The notes under the pieces are model-generated. The model had not been told where the DNA came from and searched no databases. It was given only the letters and a program-made list of their open reading frames with translations. Position numbers and translations under genes: made by a program. From Caulobacter sp. (GTDB lineage: Bacteria > Pseudomonadota > Alphaproteobacteria > Caulobacterales > Caulobacteraceae), in contig JACMOF010000076.1 in the NCBI GenBank assembly GCA_014378155.1, positions 1-8,729 of the forward strand: a stretch of DNA of 8,729 bases. Direction: 5' to 3'. Positions 1 to 7,209 of this stretch are shown here, piece after piece (position 1 is the stretch's first letter; each line of letters opens with the position of its first letter).

Positions 1-44
1 CAAGCCGAATTTGGCGGTTTCGTTCTGAATCAACGGTTGGCGCA

Positions 45-73
45 GCTTGGGTCCCGGCCTTCGCCGTGATGAG
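45..73. repeat. REP-like intergenic palindrome
   Basis: The arms CGGC (55-58) and GCCG (63-66) enclose a CTTC loop, and TC/GA pairs beyond one mismatch extend the stem. The surrounding sequence resembles a hairpin motif common between genes in alphaproteobacteria (GGTCCCGGC-CTTC-GCCGGGA), here with one base changed in the right arm. It lies just past the alr stop codon and could act as an mRNA 3' end or weak terminator, but there is no clear T-run. The other bases of 1-102 hold no gene that I can see. Only one copy is in the window, so calling it a repeat rests on general knowledge. Confidence 0.4.
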
Positions 74-102
74 GGGAAGAGGGGGGTGTTGGAGCGAAAG
101 CT

Positions 103-1185
103 TTAACCGCCCTTCACGACCCGCCGCGCCCGGGGCGCGATGCGGGTGAGCAGCTCATAGGCCGTGGTGCCCGCCGCCGCCGCCGCGTCGTCGACCAGGC
201 GGTCGGGGCCGATGATCTGCATCATCGCACCCGGCCTTGCCGCGTCGCAATCGGTGATGTCGACGGCGATCAGGTCCATGGAGACCCGGCCCAGCATCGG
301 CCGCAGGGCGCCGTCGAACCACATCGCCCCGCGCGGATGGGCGGCGCGGGGCACGCCGTCGGCGTAGCCGGCCGCCAGTATGGCGACGCGGGTGGTCTCG
401 GTGGCGGTGAAGGCCGCGCCGTAGCCGATGCTCTCGCCGCGCGGCACGACCCGCGCCTGCAGGATCGGCGCTTCCAGGGTGGCCACGGCCTTGATCCGGG
501 CATCGGGCAGGTCGCGCGGGCCGCCGCCATAGAGGCTGATCCCGGGACGCGCCTGATCGAACTGGTAGTCGCCGCCCAGGAAGATCCCGCCGGAATTGGC
601 CAGGCTGCGACGGGCGTTCGGGAACAGGGCCGCTGCCTCGGTGAAGCGGGAAAGCTGCCGGGCGTTCAAAGCATGGTCCGGCTCGCTGGCGCAGGCCAGG
701 TGGCTGATTACCAGGGTGAGGTTGACGTGCTTGAGGCGGTCCATGGCCCCGGTCAGCACGACGGCCTCCTCCGGACGCAGGCCCAGGCGGTTCATGCCGG
801 TGTCGATGTGCAGGGCGGCGTCCAGCACTCGGCCGCGCGCATGGCTATTCCAAGCCTCGATCTGCGGCAGGCTGTTGAGCACCGGCGTCAGGCGCGCGGC
901 CTCGATGGCCGGGGCCGCGCCGGGCGTCACGCCGTCGAGCAGGTAGATCGTGGCGTCCCGATCACCCAAACTCGCGCGCAAGGCCAGGCCCTCCGACAGC
1001 CGGGCGACATAGAAGCTCCGCGCGCCTTCGTCCCACAGCCGGCCCGCCACCAAGGCCGCGCCCAGTCCGTAGCCGTCGGCCTTGACCGCCGGCGCGATCT
1101 CGGCCCCGCCCGCCGCGGCCTTGAGCACGGCGTGGTTGGACGCCAGGGCGTCGAGGTCGAGGGTGAGCAGGCTGGTTTCGGTCAC
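103..1185 (-). CDS. alr: Alanine racemase (PLP-dependent, Alr family)
   Basis: Interconverts L- and D-alanine in the cytoplasm, supplying D-Ala for peptidoglycan. Counting from the GTG at 1185 the protein has 360 residues. The PLP-binding lysine is K35 in VKADGYG and the second catalytic base is Y255 in IGYGAAF; E. coli Alr has K34 and Y255, so this start fits the family well. Other family motifs in order are [41 protein letters not shown] and GRVSMD. The N-terminal half is a TIM barrel and the C-terminal part a beta domain; the enzyme works as a dimer. An in-frame GTG at 1278 would add 31 residues of atypical Trp/Cys-rich sequence and overlap marC by 44 bases, so I reject it. Neither GTG has a clear Shine-Dalgarno. 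The gene lies 49 bases after marC, probably co-transcribed. The product is secure; the start is moderately so. Confidence 0.95.
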   Translation of the reverse strand: MTETSLLTLDLDALASNHAVLKAAAGGAEIAPAVKADGYGLGAALVAGRLWDEGARSFYVARLSEGLALRASLGDRDATIYLLDGVTPGAAPAIEAARLTPVLNSLPQIEAWNSHARGRVLDAALHIDTGMNRLGLRPEEAVVLTGAMDRLKHVNLTLVISHLACASEPDHALNARQLSRFTEAAALFPNARRSLANSGGIFLGGDYQFDQARPGISLYGGGPRDLPDARIKAVATLEAPILQARVVPRGESIGYGAAFTATETTRVAILAAGYADGVPRAAHPRGAMWFDGALRPMLGRVSMDLIAVDITDCDAARPGAMMQIIGPDRLVDDAAAAAGTTAYELLTRIAPRARRVVKGG

Positions 1186-1234
1186 GGGGCAGGGCGTAAC
1201 CGAGGCCGCCGTCCAAGGCCAGTGGAGATCGCGT

Positions 1235-1918
1235 TCAGTGATGCAGCAGAAACTGTGTCGCCAGGTTCTCCACGCCACTGGCCAGGATCTGGACGCCGAT
1301 GCACAGCAATAGAAAGGCGACCAGACGCGACATCACCCGAGCACCAGAGACGCCAAGCAGGGCCATGACCCGATCCGAGGCGCGATACAGCAGCCAGATC
1401 GACAAGGCGATCGCCACGGCCGCCAGGCTCGCGCCCAGGAAGAATGGCACCACGGTGTGTCCGCCGGCCGGCCTCTGGGAAGACAGGGCGATGGCCACGG
1501 CGATCGAGCCTGGTCCGGTGGTGAACGGCATGGTCAGGGGGAAGAAGGCGATGTCCTCGGCGCGTTGCTGGGCCGGCGCGGCGTCGCCGCTCTTGCGGTC
1601 CTCGTAGTCTTCTGGATCCATCAACAGGCCCCACGCGCGGATCGCCACAACCAGCCCGCCAGCCACCCGCAGAGCGCCCAGGCTGACACCGAAGAAGTTG
1701 AGGATATAGCCGCCCAGTAGCAGCGAGCCGAGCAGGATGGCCAGGGCGTAGACCGCGATCTTGGCGGCCAGGGCGTGGCGCTCGGCCGGCGTGCGATGGC
1801 TGAGCACCTGGTGGAAGATCAACGAGGCGCCGACCGGATTGACGATCGAGAACAGCGCCGGGAAGGCCAGCAGGAAGGCGCCTGCCACGGTGTCCAGGGG
1901 CAGGGGGTGGAAGTCCAT
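1235..1918 (-). CDS. MarC family integral membrane protein
   Basis: A 227-residue inner-membrane protein of the MarC/UPF0056 family, the usual family length. About six hydrophobic segments are visible (roughly residues 10-30, 50-70, 75-95, 125-145, 155-180 and 200-220). Family signatures are the NPVGASLIF stretch near residue 27 and [17 protein letters not shown] near residue 125, which together make the family call firm. The biochemical role of MarC proteins is not established; an early link to multiple antibiotic resistance in E. coli was not upheld, so no transport substrate should be assumed. The ATG is preceded by GAGG seven bases upstream, a good ribosome binding site. It sits between dnaB and alr on the same strand, with 72 bases to dnaB and 49 to the preferred alr start, so it may be transcribed with them. 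Confidence 0.9.
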   Translation of the reverse strand: MDFHPLPLDTVAGAFLLAFPALFSIVNPVGASLIFHQVLSHRTPAERHALAAKIAVYALAILLGSLLLGGYILNFFGVSLGALRVAGGLVVAIRAWGLLMDPEDYEDRKSGDAAPAQQRAEDIAFFPLTMPFTTGPGSIAVAIALSSQRPAGGHTVVPFFLGASLAAVAIALSIWLLYRASDRVMALLGVSGARVMSRLVAFLLLCIGVQILASGVENLATQFLLHH

Positions 1919-1990
1919 CGATCAGCCTCGCGATGTGAACGGCGCGACCCTGACCCGTGTTTGTCCGTCAGGTCAAACCTCAGCGCGCCC

Positions 1991-3508
1991 CTATTCCTCG
2001 CTGCCGCTGCGGTGCTGGTGGAAATAGTGGTCGCGGGCCAGATTGCCAAAGCGGGTGGTGTCGCTGTTGAACGACAGGCGCACGGTCCCGATCGGGCCGT
2101 GCCGCTGCTTGGCGATGATCACCTCGGCCAAGCCCTGCAGGCGGTCCATGTCCTCCTGCCATTGCAGGTGCTCGGGCGTGCCTTCGCGGGGCTCTGCGCG
2201 GCCGACATAATAGCTCTCGCGATAGACGAACCAGACCATGTCGGCGTCCTGCTCGATCGAGCCCGATTCCCGAAGGTCGGAGAGCTGGGGCCGCTTGTCC
2301 TCACGGTTCTCGACCTGGCGAGATAGCTGCGACAAGGCGATCACCGGGCAGGCAAGTTCCTTGGCCAAGGCCTTGAGACCCATGGTGATCTGGCTGACTT
2401 CCTGAACCCGGTTGGCGTTGGCGCCCAGGTCCGAGCCGGTGACCAGCTGCAGGTAATCGACCACCACCAGGTCCAGGCCCACCTGGCGTTTCAGGCGACG
2501 GGCCCTAGCGGTCAGCTTGGCGATCGAGATGCCGCCGGTGGCGTCGATATAGAGCGGCGCCTCCTGCAGCTCGATGGCCGCGTCGCGCACCCGGCCAAAC
2601 TCCGAGGCGTCGATCTCGCCCTTGCGCAGCCGGTCGCCCGACACGCCCGAGGCGTCGGCCAGCATCCGCAACGCCAGCTGCTCGGCGCTCATTTCCAGCG
2701 AGAAGAAGGCGACGACGCCGCCGCTGACCGTCTTCTTGCTGCCGTCTGGCTGGGGTTCCCAGGCATATTTGCGGGCGATGTTGAAAGCGATGTTGGTGGC
2801 CAAGGCCGTCTTGCCCATCGATGGGCGGCCAGCCAGCACCACGAGGTCGGAGGGGTGCAGACCGCCGATCTTCTGGTCCAGGTCGATCAGGTCACAAGCC
2901 AGGCCCGACATGCCGCCGTCGCGGCTGTAGGCCTCTGCGGTCATCTCGACCGCGCCGCGCAGGGCGTCGCCGAAGCTGACGAAACCGGAGCTGGCCACGC
3001 CGCTTTCGGCCAGGGTGTAGAGCTGCTGCTCGGCCGCCTCGATCTGGTCACGGGCCGGAAGCTGCACCTCACCATGGCCGTGGGCGGTCGTCGAGATCGT
3101 CCCGCCGATGCGGATCAGGTCGCGGCGCAGGGCCAGGTCGAACACCGCCCGCGCATAGTCGCCGACATTGGCGGCGGGGGGCGCGCGATCGACGAGGTCG
3201 GCCAGATAGCGCAGGCCGCCCAGTTCCTCGAAGGCCGGGTCCTTCTTGAACTCGTCGGCCAGCAGGATCGGCTCGGCCAGCTGGCCCTTGCGAATGTGGG
3301 TCTCGATCGCGCCGAACAGCCGGGCGTGGAAGGGCTCGTAGAAGTGACGGCCCTGCAGGCTGTCGGTCAGGCGCTCATAGGCGGCGTTGTCGTACAGCAG
3401 CACGCCCAGCAGCGCCTGCTCGGCCTCCAGATTGTGCGGCGCGACAGCGACGATGATCTCGCCCATCGGAGAGAACGGGCGGAGGTCTAGAGCGGGGACG
3501 AGCGACAT
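1991..3508 (-). CDS. dnaB: Replicative DNA helicase DnaB
   Basis: Hexameric, ATP-driven 5'-3' helicase that unwinds DNA at the replication fork and binds primase. The protein has 505 residues from the ATG at 3508. The N-terminal helical domain begins with PHNLEAEQALLG (about residues 25-36) and contains FYEPFHARLFGAI. The RecA-like domain carries Walker A GRPSMGKT (about 227-234), FFSLEMSAEQLALRM (about 268), Walker B LVVVDYLQL (about 347-355), ALSQLSRQVENR (about 391), DLRESGSIEQDAD (about 411) and KQRHGPIGT (about 467), which supplies the Lys/Arg acting across subunits. A short insertion between Walker A and FFSLEM (around 248-265) matches my memory of alphaproteobacterial DnaB. No inactivating change or intein is seen. 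Alternative starts are a GTG at 3514 and an ATG at 3466; none has a good Shine-Dalgarno, so the start is uncertain. Confidence 0.97.
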   Translation of the reverse strand: MSLVPALDLRPFSPMGEIIVAVAPHNLEAEQALLGVLLYDNAAYERLTDSLQGRHFYEPFHARLFGAIETHIRKGQLAEPILLADEFKKDPAFEELGGLRYLADLVDRAPPAANVGDYARAVFDLALRRDLIRIGGTISTTAHGHGEVQLPARDQIEAAEQQLYTLAESGVASSGFVSFGDALRGAVEMTAEAYSRDGGMSGLACDLIDLDQKIGGLHPSDLVVLAGRPSMGKTALATNIAFNIARKYAWEPQPDGSKKTVSGGVVAFFSLEMSAEQLALRMLADASGVSGDRLRKGEIDASEFGRVRDAAIELQEAPLYIDATGGISIAKLTARARRLKRQVGLDLVVVDYLQLVTGSDLGANANRVQEVSQITMGLKALAKELACPVIALSQLSRQVENREDKRPQLSDLRESGSIEQDADMVWFVYRESYYVGRAEPREGTPEHLQWQEDMDRLQGLAEVIIAKQRHGPIGTVRLSFNSDTTRFGNLARDHYFHQHRSGSEE

Positions 3509-3579
3509 AGGCACAGGTTAACGCGGAGCCTTCCCTCGCACACGGTCCGCATGGCCGACGGCGACAGATGAACGGGGAT

Positions 3580-3594
3580 GTTTTGTGTATGTTC
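3580..3594. promoter_or_regulatory. Possible LexA (SOS) box upstream of dnaB
   Basis: The plus strand reads GTTT-TGTGTAT-GTTC. The alphaproteobacterial LexA operator is GTTC-N7-GTTC, so the spacing is exact and one base of the first half differs. It lies about 72-86 bases upstream of the dnaB ATG at 3508, where a promoter could be. No convincing -35/-10 pair was found near it. dnaB is not a standard SOS gene as far as I know, so chance is a serious alternative. Confidence 0.2.
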
Positions 3595-3629
3595 TGCGCC
3601 CGGCTTACGACAGACCCGGACGCATGAGA

Positions 3630-3657
3630 AAGGCGCGGAGATCGCTCTCCGCGCCTT
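3630..3657 (-). terminator. Intrinsic terminator of the TonB-dependent receptor gene
   Basis: A perfect 11-base stem (3630-3640 with 3647-3657) with a six-base loop starts about 21 bases after the receptor stop codon. On the minus strand the stem ends in TT and is followed by TCTC, a weak U-tract. It separates the receptor transcript from dnaB, so dnaB probably has its own promoter in 3515-3629. The arms share the core GGCGCGGA/TCCGCGCC with the terminator at 6262-6293. Confidence 0.75.
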
Positions 3658-3678
3658 GTGGATTGACCCTAGGTCAGC

Positions 3679-6123
3679 CTACCAGCTGTAGCTGAGGCGG
3701 CCATAGACCAGTCGCCCGTTGAAGCCATAGGGCGAGAAGTTGCTGTAGGGCCCCGCACCGCTGGTGTTAAGATTGGGCGGCACCTGGTTGGTGTAGGAGT
3801 CGAACAGATTGTCGGCGCCCACCGAGGCCGTCAACCCGATCGGGAAGGTGTAACGGGCTTCGGCGTCGATGACGCCGCTCTTGCCGGTGTGCCAGTCGGT
3901 GCTGCCGTCATTGGCGGTGCCGGGGGCCAGCACGTCACCATAGAAGGTCGAGCGCAGGGTCGCTCCCCACTGGTTCTTGCTCCAGTCGCCCTGCAGGGTG
4001 ACCTTCTGGCGCGGCGTGCCCTTTTCGAAGCGCAGGGTGGCTTGGCGGGCGAACAGCGATTGCGGCTTGGCCAGGGTGGTGGTGACCGGCGTCTTGTCGA
4101 CGCTGAAGTCGTTGAGATTGCCCGCCAGGGTCAGGTCGAACGTGCCGGCCTGTTCGTCATTGATCCGGTAACGCGCCACCACGTCGATCCCCTGGGTCGA
4201 GGTGTCGACGCCGTTGATGAAGATCCGGGCTGCGGTCGTGCCATAGCGCGCGAGCAGGGCGCCGATCTGGGCGGCGTTGGGGTTGGACGCGCTGGCAGCG
4301 TTCGAGAACAGTTCCGACAGCACGATGCGGTCACGCACGTCGATCTTGTAGCTGTCGATCGTCAGCTCGAAGGCGCCCTTGCGATAGACCGCGCCGAGCG
4401 AATAGTTGGTCGATTTCTCGGCCTCAAGCGGCTTGCCGCCCAGCGCCAGGCCCACCGGGCTGACCGACGGATAGGTGCCGGATTCGAACGGCACCAACAC
4501 CGTGCCGCCGCCCCCCGGCAGAGCCTGGGCCACATAGGTGATCGAGGTGGCGGTGTAGTACTGCTGCTGCAGGCTCGGGGCGCGGAAGCCGGTCGAGACC
4601 CCGCCGCGCAGCGCGAAGGCGGGGGTAAAGTCATAGCGCGCCGTGAACTTGCCCGTCGTGCTGGAGCCGAAGTCCGAATAGTCCTCGTAGCGGCCCGCGA
4701 CGCCGACGGTCAGCTTGTCGGCGACCTTGCCTTCCAGGTCGATATAGACCCCGACCTCGTGGCGATCGACATCGACAGCGTTGCTCGGCGCGAAGCCGGT
4801 GAAGCCGCGCGAGCCGAAGGCAAGGGTCGGCGAGACCGTACCGCGGGCATAGGAAGCGACCTCGCCTGCATTGATCTGGAAGCCTTCGCGGCGGGCTTCC
4901 AGACCAAAGGCGACGTTCAGCGGAGCGGCCAGGCCCACCTCGACCTCGCGGCTGGCGTCCAGGCCGAAGGTCAACTGGTCATAGGTCAGGCCGCCGGCCT
5001 TGAAGCTGTGCGGCGAGGTCGGGCCATAGGACGGGTTGATCGTGTTCTCGACACCAAAGTCGATGTCGTTGCGGCCATAGACCAGGTTGGTGTCGATCTT
5101 GAAGCTGCCCAGTTCGCCGCGCAGGCCGCCGGCTGCCGTGACGTCCTCGGTGTCGGTGGTCACCAGCGGCAGGTAGCCGCTCGGATAGACTGACGGGATG
5201 TTCTGGCTGGCGTCGGTGGGCAGGCGGAAGCTGGCGGCGGAGTTGGCGTCGCGCTGCTGATAACCATACCAGCCATAGGCTTCCCAGCCGGCCGCCAGGG
5301 GCTTGGCGGCATTCAGATAGACCGAGACGTCCTCGGTCTTCGGATCGCCGGTGCGGCCGGTGACGCGGGCGGGACTGACGCGCGGGTCGAAATCGGCGCG
5401 ATTGGTCGGGTCGAGGTCGCGGTACTGGGCCGAGACGGTCAGGAAGCCGTCGCTGCCCAGCTTGAAGCCCTGCCAGCCAGACACGGTGGCCGAGGCGCCG
5501 TCGGTGATGTCGCGCTTGCCGCCGTAGAACCCATTCAGCTGGGTCACGTACTCGCCGTAGGTCACGGTTAGGCCGCCGCCGTGATCGGCCTCGCGCAGGC
5601 GCAGATTGACGACGCCGGCGATGGCGTCCGAACCGTATTGGGCCGAGGCGCCGTCGCGCAGCACCTCGATGCGGTCGATGGCGCTAGTGGGGATGGCGTT
5701 CAGATCGACGGCGGCCGAGCCGCGCCCGACCGAGCCGTTGACATTGATCAGGGCCGAGGTGTGACGGCGCGCGCCGTTGACCAGCACCAGGGTCTGGTCG
5801 GGACCCATGCCGCGCAGCACCACGGGACGGATGGCGTCGGTGCCGTCGGTGTTGGACGGTCGCGGGAAGGTGATTGAAGGCACGGTGGCGGCCAGGGCGG
5901 TGGCGATGTCGGTGGCGCCGCGCTGTTGGAGGGCCTTGGCGGTGACCACATCGACGGGCGCCAAGGTGTCGAGGCGCGAACGGCCAGTGGTGCGGGTGCC
6001 GGTGACGACCACCTCTTCGACTGCGGTCTGTTCATCCGGGTTCGGCGCCGTGGATTGGGCGTGGGCGACGCCGGCGAAAGCGGCCACGGACGTGGCGGTC
6101 AACAGGAAGCTCTTGAAACGCAT
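3679..6123 (-). CDS. TonB-dependent outer-membrane receptor
   Basis: An 814-residue outer-membrane receptor that takes up a substrate using energy passed from TonB-ExbB-ExbD. A signal peptide (residues 1-22, cut after AHA, before QS) is followed by a TonB-box-like EEVVVTG (about 36-42). The plug domain (about 50-175) includes VVLRGMGPDQTLVLVNG and IDRIEVLRDGASAQYGSDAIAGVVN, classic for the family. The rest is the 22-strand beta-barrel, ending in an aromatic residue (YGRLSYSW) as outer-membrane proteins do. There is no N-terminal STN signalling domain and no carboxypeptidase-like domain, so it is not a FecA-type transducer or a SusC-like protein. AGAGGGGA lies eight bases before the ATG as a strong ribosome binding site. 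No adjacent gene (sigma factor, ABC transporter, hydrolase) hints at the substrate, which I cannot assign. It is flanked by terminators and appears monocistronic. Confidence 0.95.
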   Translation of the reverse strand: MRFKSFLLTATSVAAFAGVAHAQSTAPNPDEQTAVEEVVVTGTRTTGRSRLDTLAPVDVVTAKALQQRGATDIATALAATVPSITFPRPSNTDGTDAIRPVVLRGMGPDQTLVLVNGARRHTSALINVNGSVGRGSAAVDLNAIPTSAIDRIEVLRDGASAQYGSDAIAGVVNLRLREADHGGGLTVTYGEYVTQLNGFYGGKRDITDGASATVSGWQGFKLGSDGFLTVSAQYRDLDPTNRADFDPRVSPARVTGRTGDPKTEDVSVYLNAAKPLAAGWEAYGWYGYQQRDANSAASFRLPTDASQNIPSVYPSGYLPLVTTDTEDVTAAGGLRGELGSFKIDTNLVYGRNDIDFGVENTINPSYGPTSPHSFKAGGLTYDQLTFGLDASREVEVGLAAPLNVAFGLEARREGFQINAGEVASYARGTVSPTLAFGSRGFTGFAPSNAVDVDRHEVGVYIDLEGKVADKLTVGVAGRYEDYSDFGSSTTGKFTARYDFTPAFALRGGVSTGFRAPSLQQQYYTATSITYVAQALPGGGGTVLVPFESGTYPSVSPVGLALGGKPLEAEKSTNYSLGAVYRKGAFELTIDSYKIDVRDRIVLSELFSNAASASNPNAAQIGALLARYGTTAARIFINGVDTSTQGIDVVARYRINDEQAGTFDLTLAGNLNDFSVDKTPVTTTLAKPQSLFARQATLRFEKGTPRQKVTLQGDWSKNQWGATLRSTFYGDVLAPGTANDGSTDWHTGKSGVIDAEARYTFPIGLTASVGADNLFDSYTNQVPPNLNTSGAGPYSNFSPYGFNGRLVYGRLSYSW

Positions 6124-6178
6124 GACAGTATTCCCCTCTGGAAGCTCCGGGGGCGTCTCGCGCCTTTTTTCCCGAGGC

Positions 6179-6196
6179 GGGGAGTTCAGTCTCCCC
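6179..6196 (-). promoter_or_regulatory. Hairpin in the receptor mRNA leader
   Basis: The arms GGGGAG (6179-6184) and CTCCCC (6191-6196) form a six-base stem with a six-base loop in the leader of the TonB-dependent receptor gene, about 55 bases before its start. In the minus-strand RNA the CUCCCC arm could alternatively pair with GGGGA of the Shine-Dalgarno (6132-6136). A second small stem, CGCCT (6161-6165) with AGGCG (6175-6179), overlaps the first by one base. Structure is visible; regulatory function is inference. Confidence 0.3.
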
Positions 6197-6261
6197 TGGC
6201 TAGAGGATGGGTATCGCGGCGTTCGCCTACAAGCTGAGCATTTCTATGTAATTGCACAGAA

Positions 6262-6293
6262 AAAAACGGCGCGGATTGCTCCGCGCCGTTTTT
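6262..6293 (-). terminator. Strong intrinsic terminator of the rpsF-rpsR-rplI operon
   Basis: Nine GC-rich pairs (6267-6275 with 6280-6288), extended by five A-T pairs, enclose a four-base loop. On the minus strand the stem runs straight into a run of T residues, the classic Rho-independent form. It begins 27 bases after the rplI stop codon, so it ends the ribosomal protein operon before the receptor gene. Confidence 0.92.
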
Positions 6294-6320
6294 CAGGTTT
6301 CTCAAGGCGCTACGAGCCGA

Positions 6321-6905
6321 TCAGGACTCGTAGTGGTCGCCTTCGAACGAACCGGCGCCACCGGCGGCCATGTCCGAAGCGGCTTCGGCCTCAGCGGCGC
6401 GATCCTCTTCGAACTGGGCGGCGACGACGTTTTCGCCGCGCGCTTGGCGATCGGCTTCATCCTGGCTGCGCGCGATGTTGAGGGTAACCGTGATGGTCAC
6501 CTCGGCGTGCAGCTTCACCTTCACTTCGTGAAGACCCAGGTTCTTGATCGGCTTGTCGAGGACGATCATCGAGCGATCGATCTTGCCGCCGCCGCCCTTG
6601 ATGGCGTCGGCGACGTCGCGACCCGCGACCGAACCGTACAGCTGGCCGCTTTCGCCGGCTTGACGGATCATCACATAGGTCGTGCCGTCCAGACCTTCAC
6701 CGGCCTTGCCGGCGTTTTCGCGGTTCTTGACGTTGCGAGCTTCGATTTCAGCGCGCTGAACCTCGAAGTTCTTCAGGTTGGCCGAGTTGGCGCGCAGCGC
6801 CTTGGAACGCGGCAGCAGGAAGTTACGGGCGAAGCCGTCCTTCACCGTGACCACGTCGCCGAGGACGCCAGTGCCTTCGACGCGTTCGAGCAGGATAACT
6901 TTCAT
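6321..6905 (-). CDS. rplI: 50S ribosomal protein bL9
   Basis: A large-subunit protein that binds 23S rRNA near the base of the L1 stalk and helps maintain reading frame. It has 194 residues against about 150 in E. coli. The N-terminal RNA-binding domain (1-50) shows MKVILLERVEGTGVLGDVV and the family signature VKDGFARNFLLP. A long helix (about 45-72) links to the C-terminal domain (about 75-148), with SGQLYGSVAGRDVADAI and HEVKVKLHAEVTITVTL. Residues from about 149 onward form an extra Ala/Glu/Asp-rich tail, a feature I recall from alphaproteobacterial bL9. The ATG is preceded by AAGGGAGA, and only 13 bases separate it from the rpsR stop, so it is the last gene of a three-gene operon ending at the terminator at 6262-6293. 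Confidence 0.98.
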   Translation of the reverse strand: MKVILLERVEGTGVLGDVVTVKDGFARNFLLPRSKALRANSANLKNFEVQRAEIEARNVKNRENAGKAGEGLDGTTYVMIRQAGESGQLYGSVAGRDVADAIKGGGGKIDRSMIVLDKPIKNLGLHEVKVKLHAEVTITVTLNIARSQDEADRQARGENVVAAQFEEDRAAEAEAASDMAAGGAGSFEGDHYES

Positions 6906-6918
6906 CGTGGTGTCTCCC

Positions 6919-7194
6919 TTACTTCACGACGTAGGGGAGCAGAGCCAGGAAGCGGGCGCGCTTGATGGCCTTGGCCAGTTCGCGTTGCTTCTTGGCCGAC
7001 ACCGCGGTGATGCGCGACGGCACGATCTTGCCGCGTTCGGAAACGTAACGCTGCAGCAGCTTCACGTCCTTGTAGTCGATCTTCGGCGCGTTGGCGCCGG
7101 AGAACGGGCACACCTTGCGGCGGCGGAAGAACGGGCGGCGGGCGCCGGCGCCGGCGGCCGGAGCGGCGGCTTCGGGAGCGGTTGTATCGGTCAT
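6919..7194 (-). CDS. rpsR: 30S ribosomal protein bS18
   Basis: A 91-residue small-subunit protein that forms a heterodimer with bS6 and binds the platform of 16S rRNA. An Ala/Pro-rich N-terminal extension (about residues 5-19) precedes the basic [13 protein letters not shown] segment. The conserved core follows: [19 protein letters not shown], then [20 protein letters not shown] and [11 protein letters not shown]. The length is slightly above the usual 75-85 because of the extension. AGGGAGAAG lies upstream as a good ribosome binding site. It lies 15 bases after rpsF and 13 before rplI, so it is translated from the same message. Confidence 0.98.
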   Translation of the reverse strand: MTDTTAPEAAAPAAGAGARRPFFRRRKVCPFSGANAPKIDYKDVKLLQRYVSERGKIVPSRITAVSAKKQRELAKAIKRARFLALLPYVVK

Positions 7195-7209
7195 GATCTC
7201 TCTTCTCCC

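Noticed and set aside
27..31. GAATC as a CcrM methylation (GANTC) site of regulatory interest
   Set aside because: A single five-base site downstream of alr with no promoter nearby; I saw none in the promoter regions of this window.
337..1368. Long open frame on the plus strand (343 codons) opposite alr
   Set aside because: It is antisense to a gene with intact catalytic motifs, its translation is Arg/Gly/Ala/Gln-rich with no recognisable domain, and such frames are expected in high-GC DNA.
1949..1972. Inverted repeat CCTGAC/GTCAGG between dnaB and marC as a terminator
   Set aside because: Only six pairs with a 12-base loop and no T-run; too weak to call, and marC has a normal ribosome binding site after it.
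2855..3490. Open frame of 211 codons opposite dnaB
   Set aside because: Antisense shadow of the DnaB N-terminal and Walker A region, with no domain seen.
3517..3522. GTTAAC near the dnaB start as a CtrA half-site
   Set aside because: A single six-base match without the second TTAA seven bases away is expected by chance.
3889..5193. Open frame of 434 codons on the plus strand inside the receptor gene
   Set aside because: Antisense to the beta-barrel coding sequence; no motif or ribosome binding site, and the composition mirrors the codon bias of the true gene.
6124..6260. A known riboswitch (for example cobalamin) in the receptor leader
   Set aside because: The leader is under 140 bases and I see no conserved box of the cobalamin or other familiar riboswitches.
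6252..6965. Open frame of 237 codons opposite rplI
   Set aside because: It starts inside the operon terminator and is antisense to a ribosomal protein gene.
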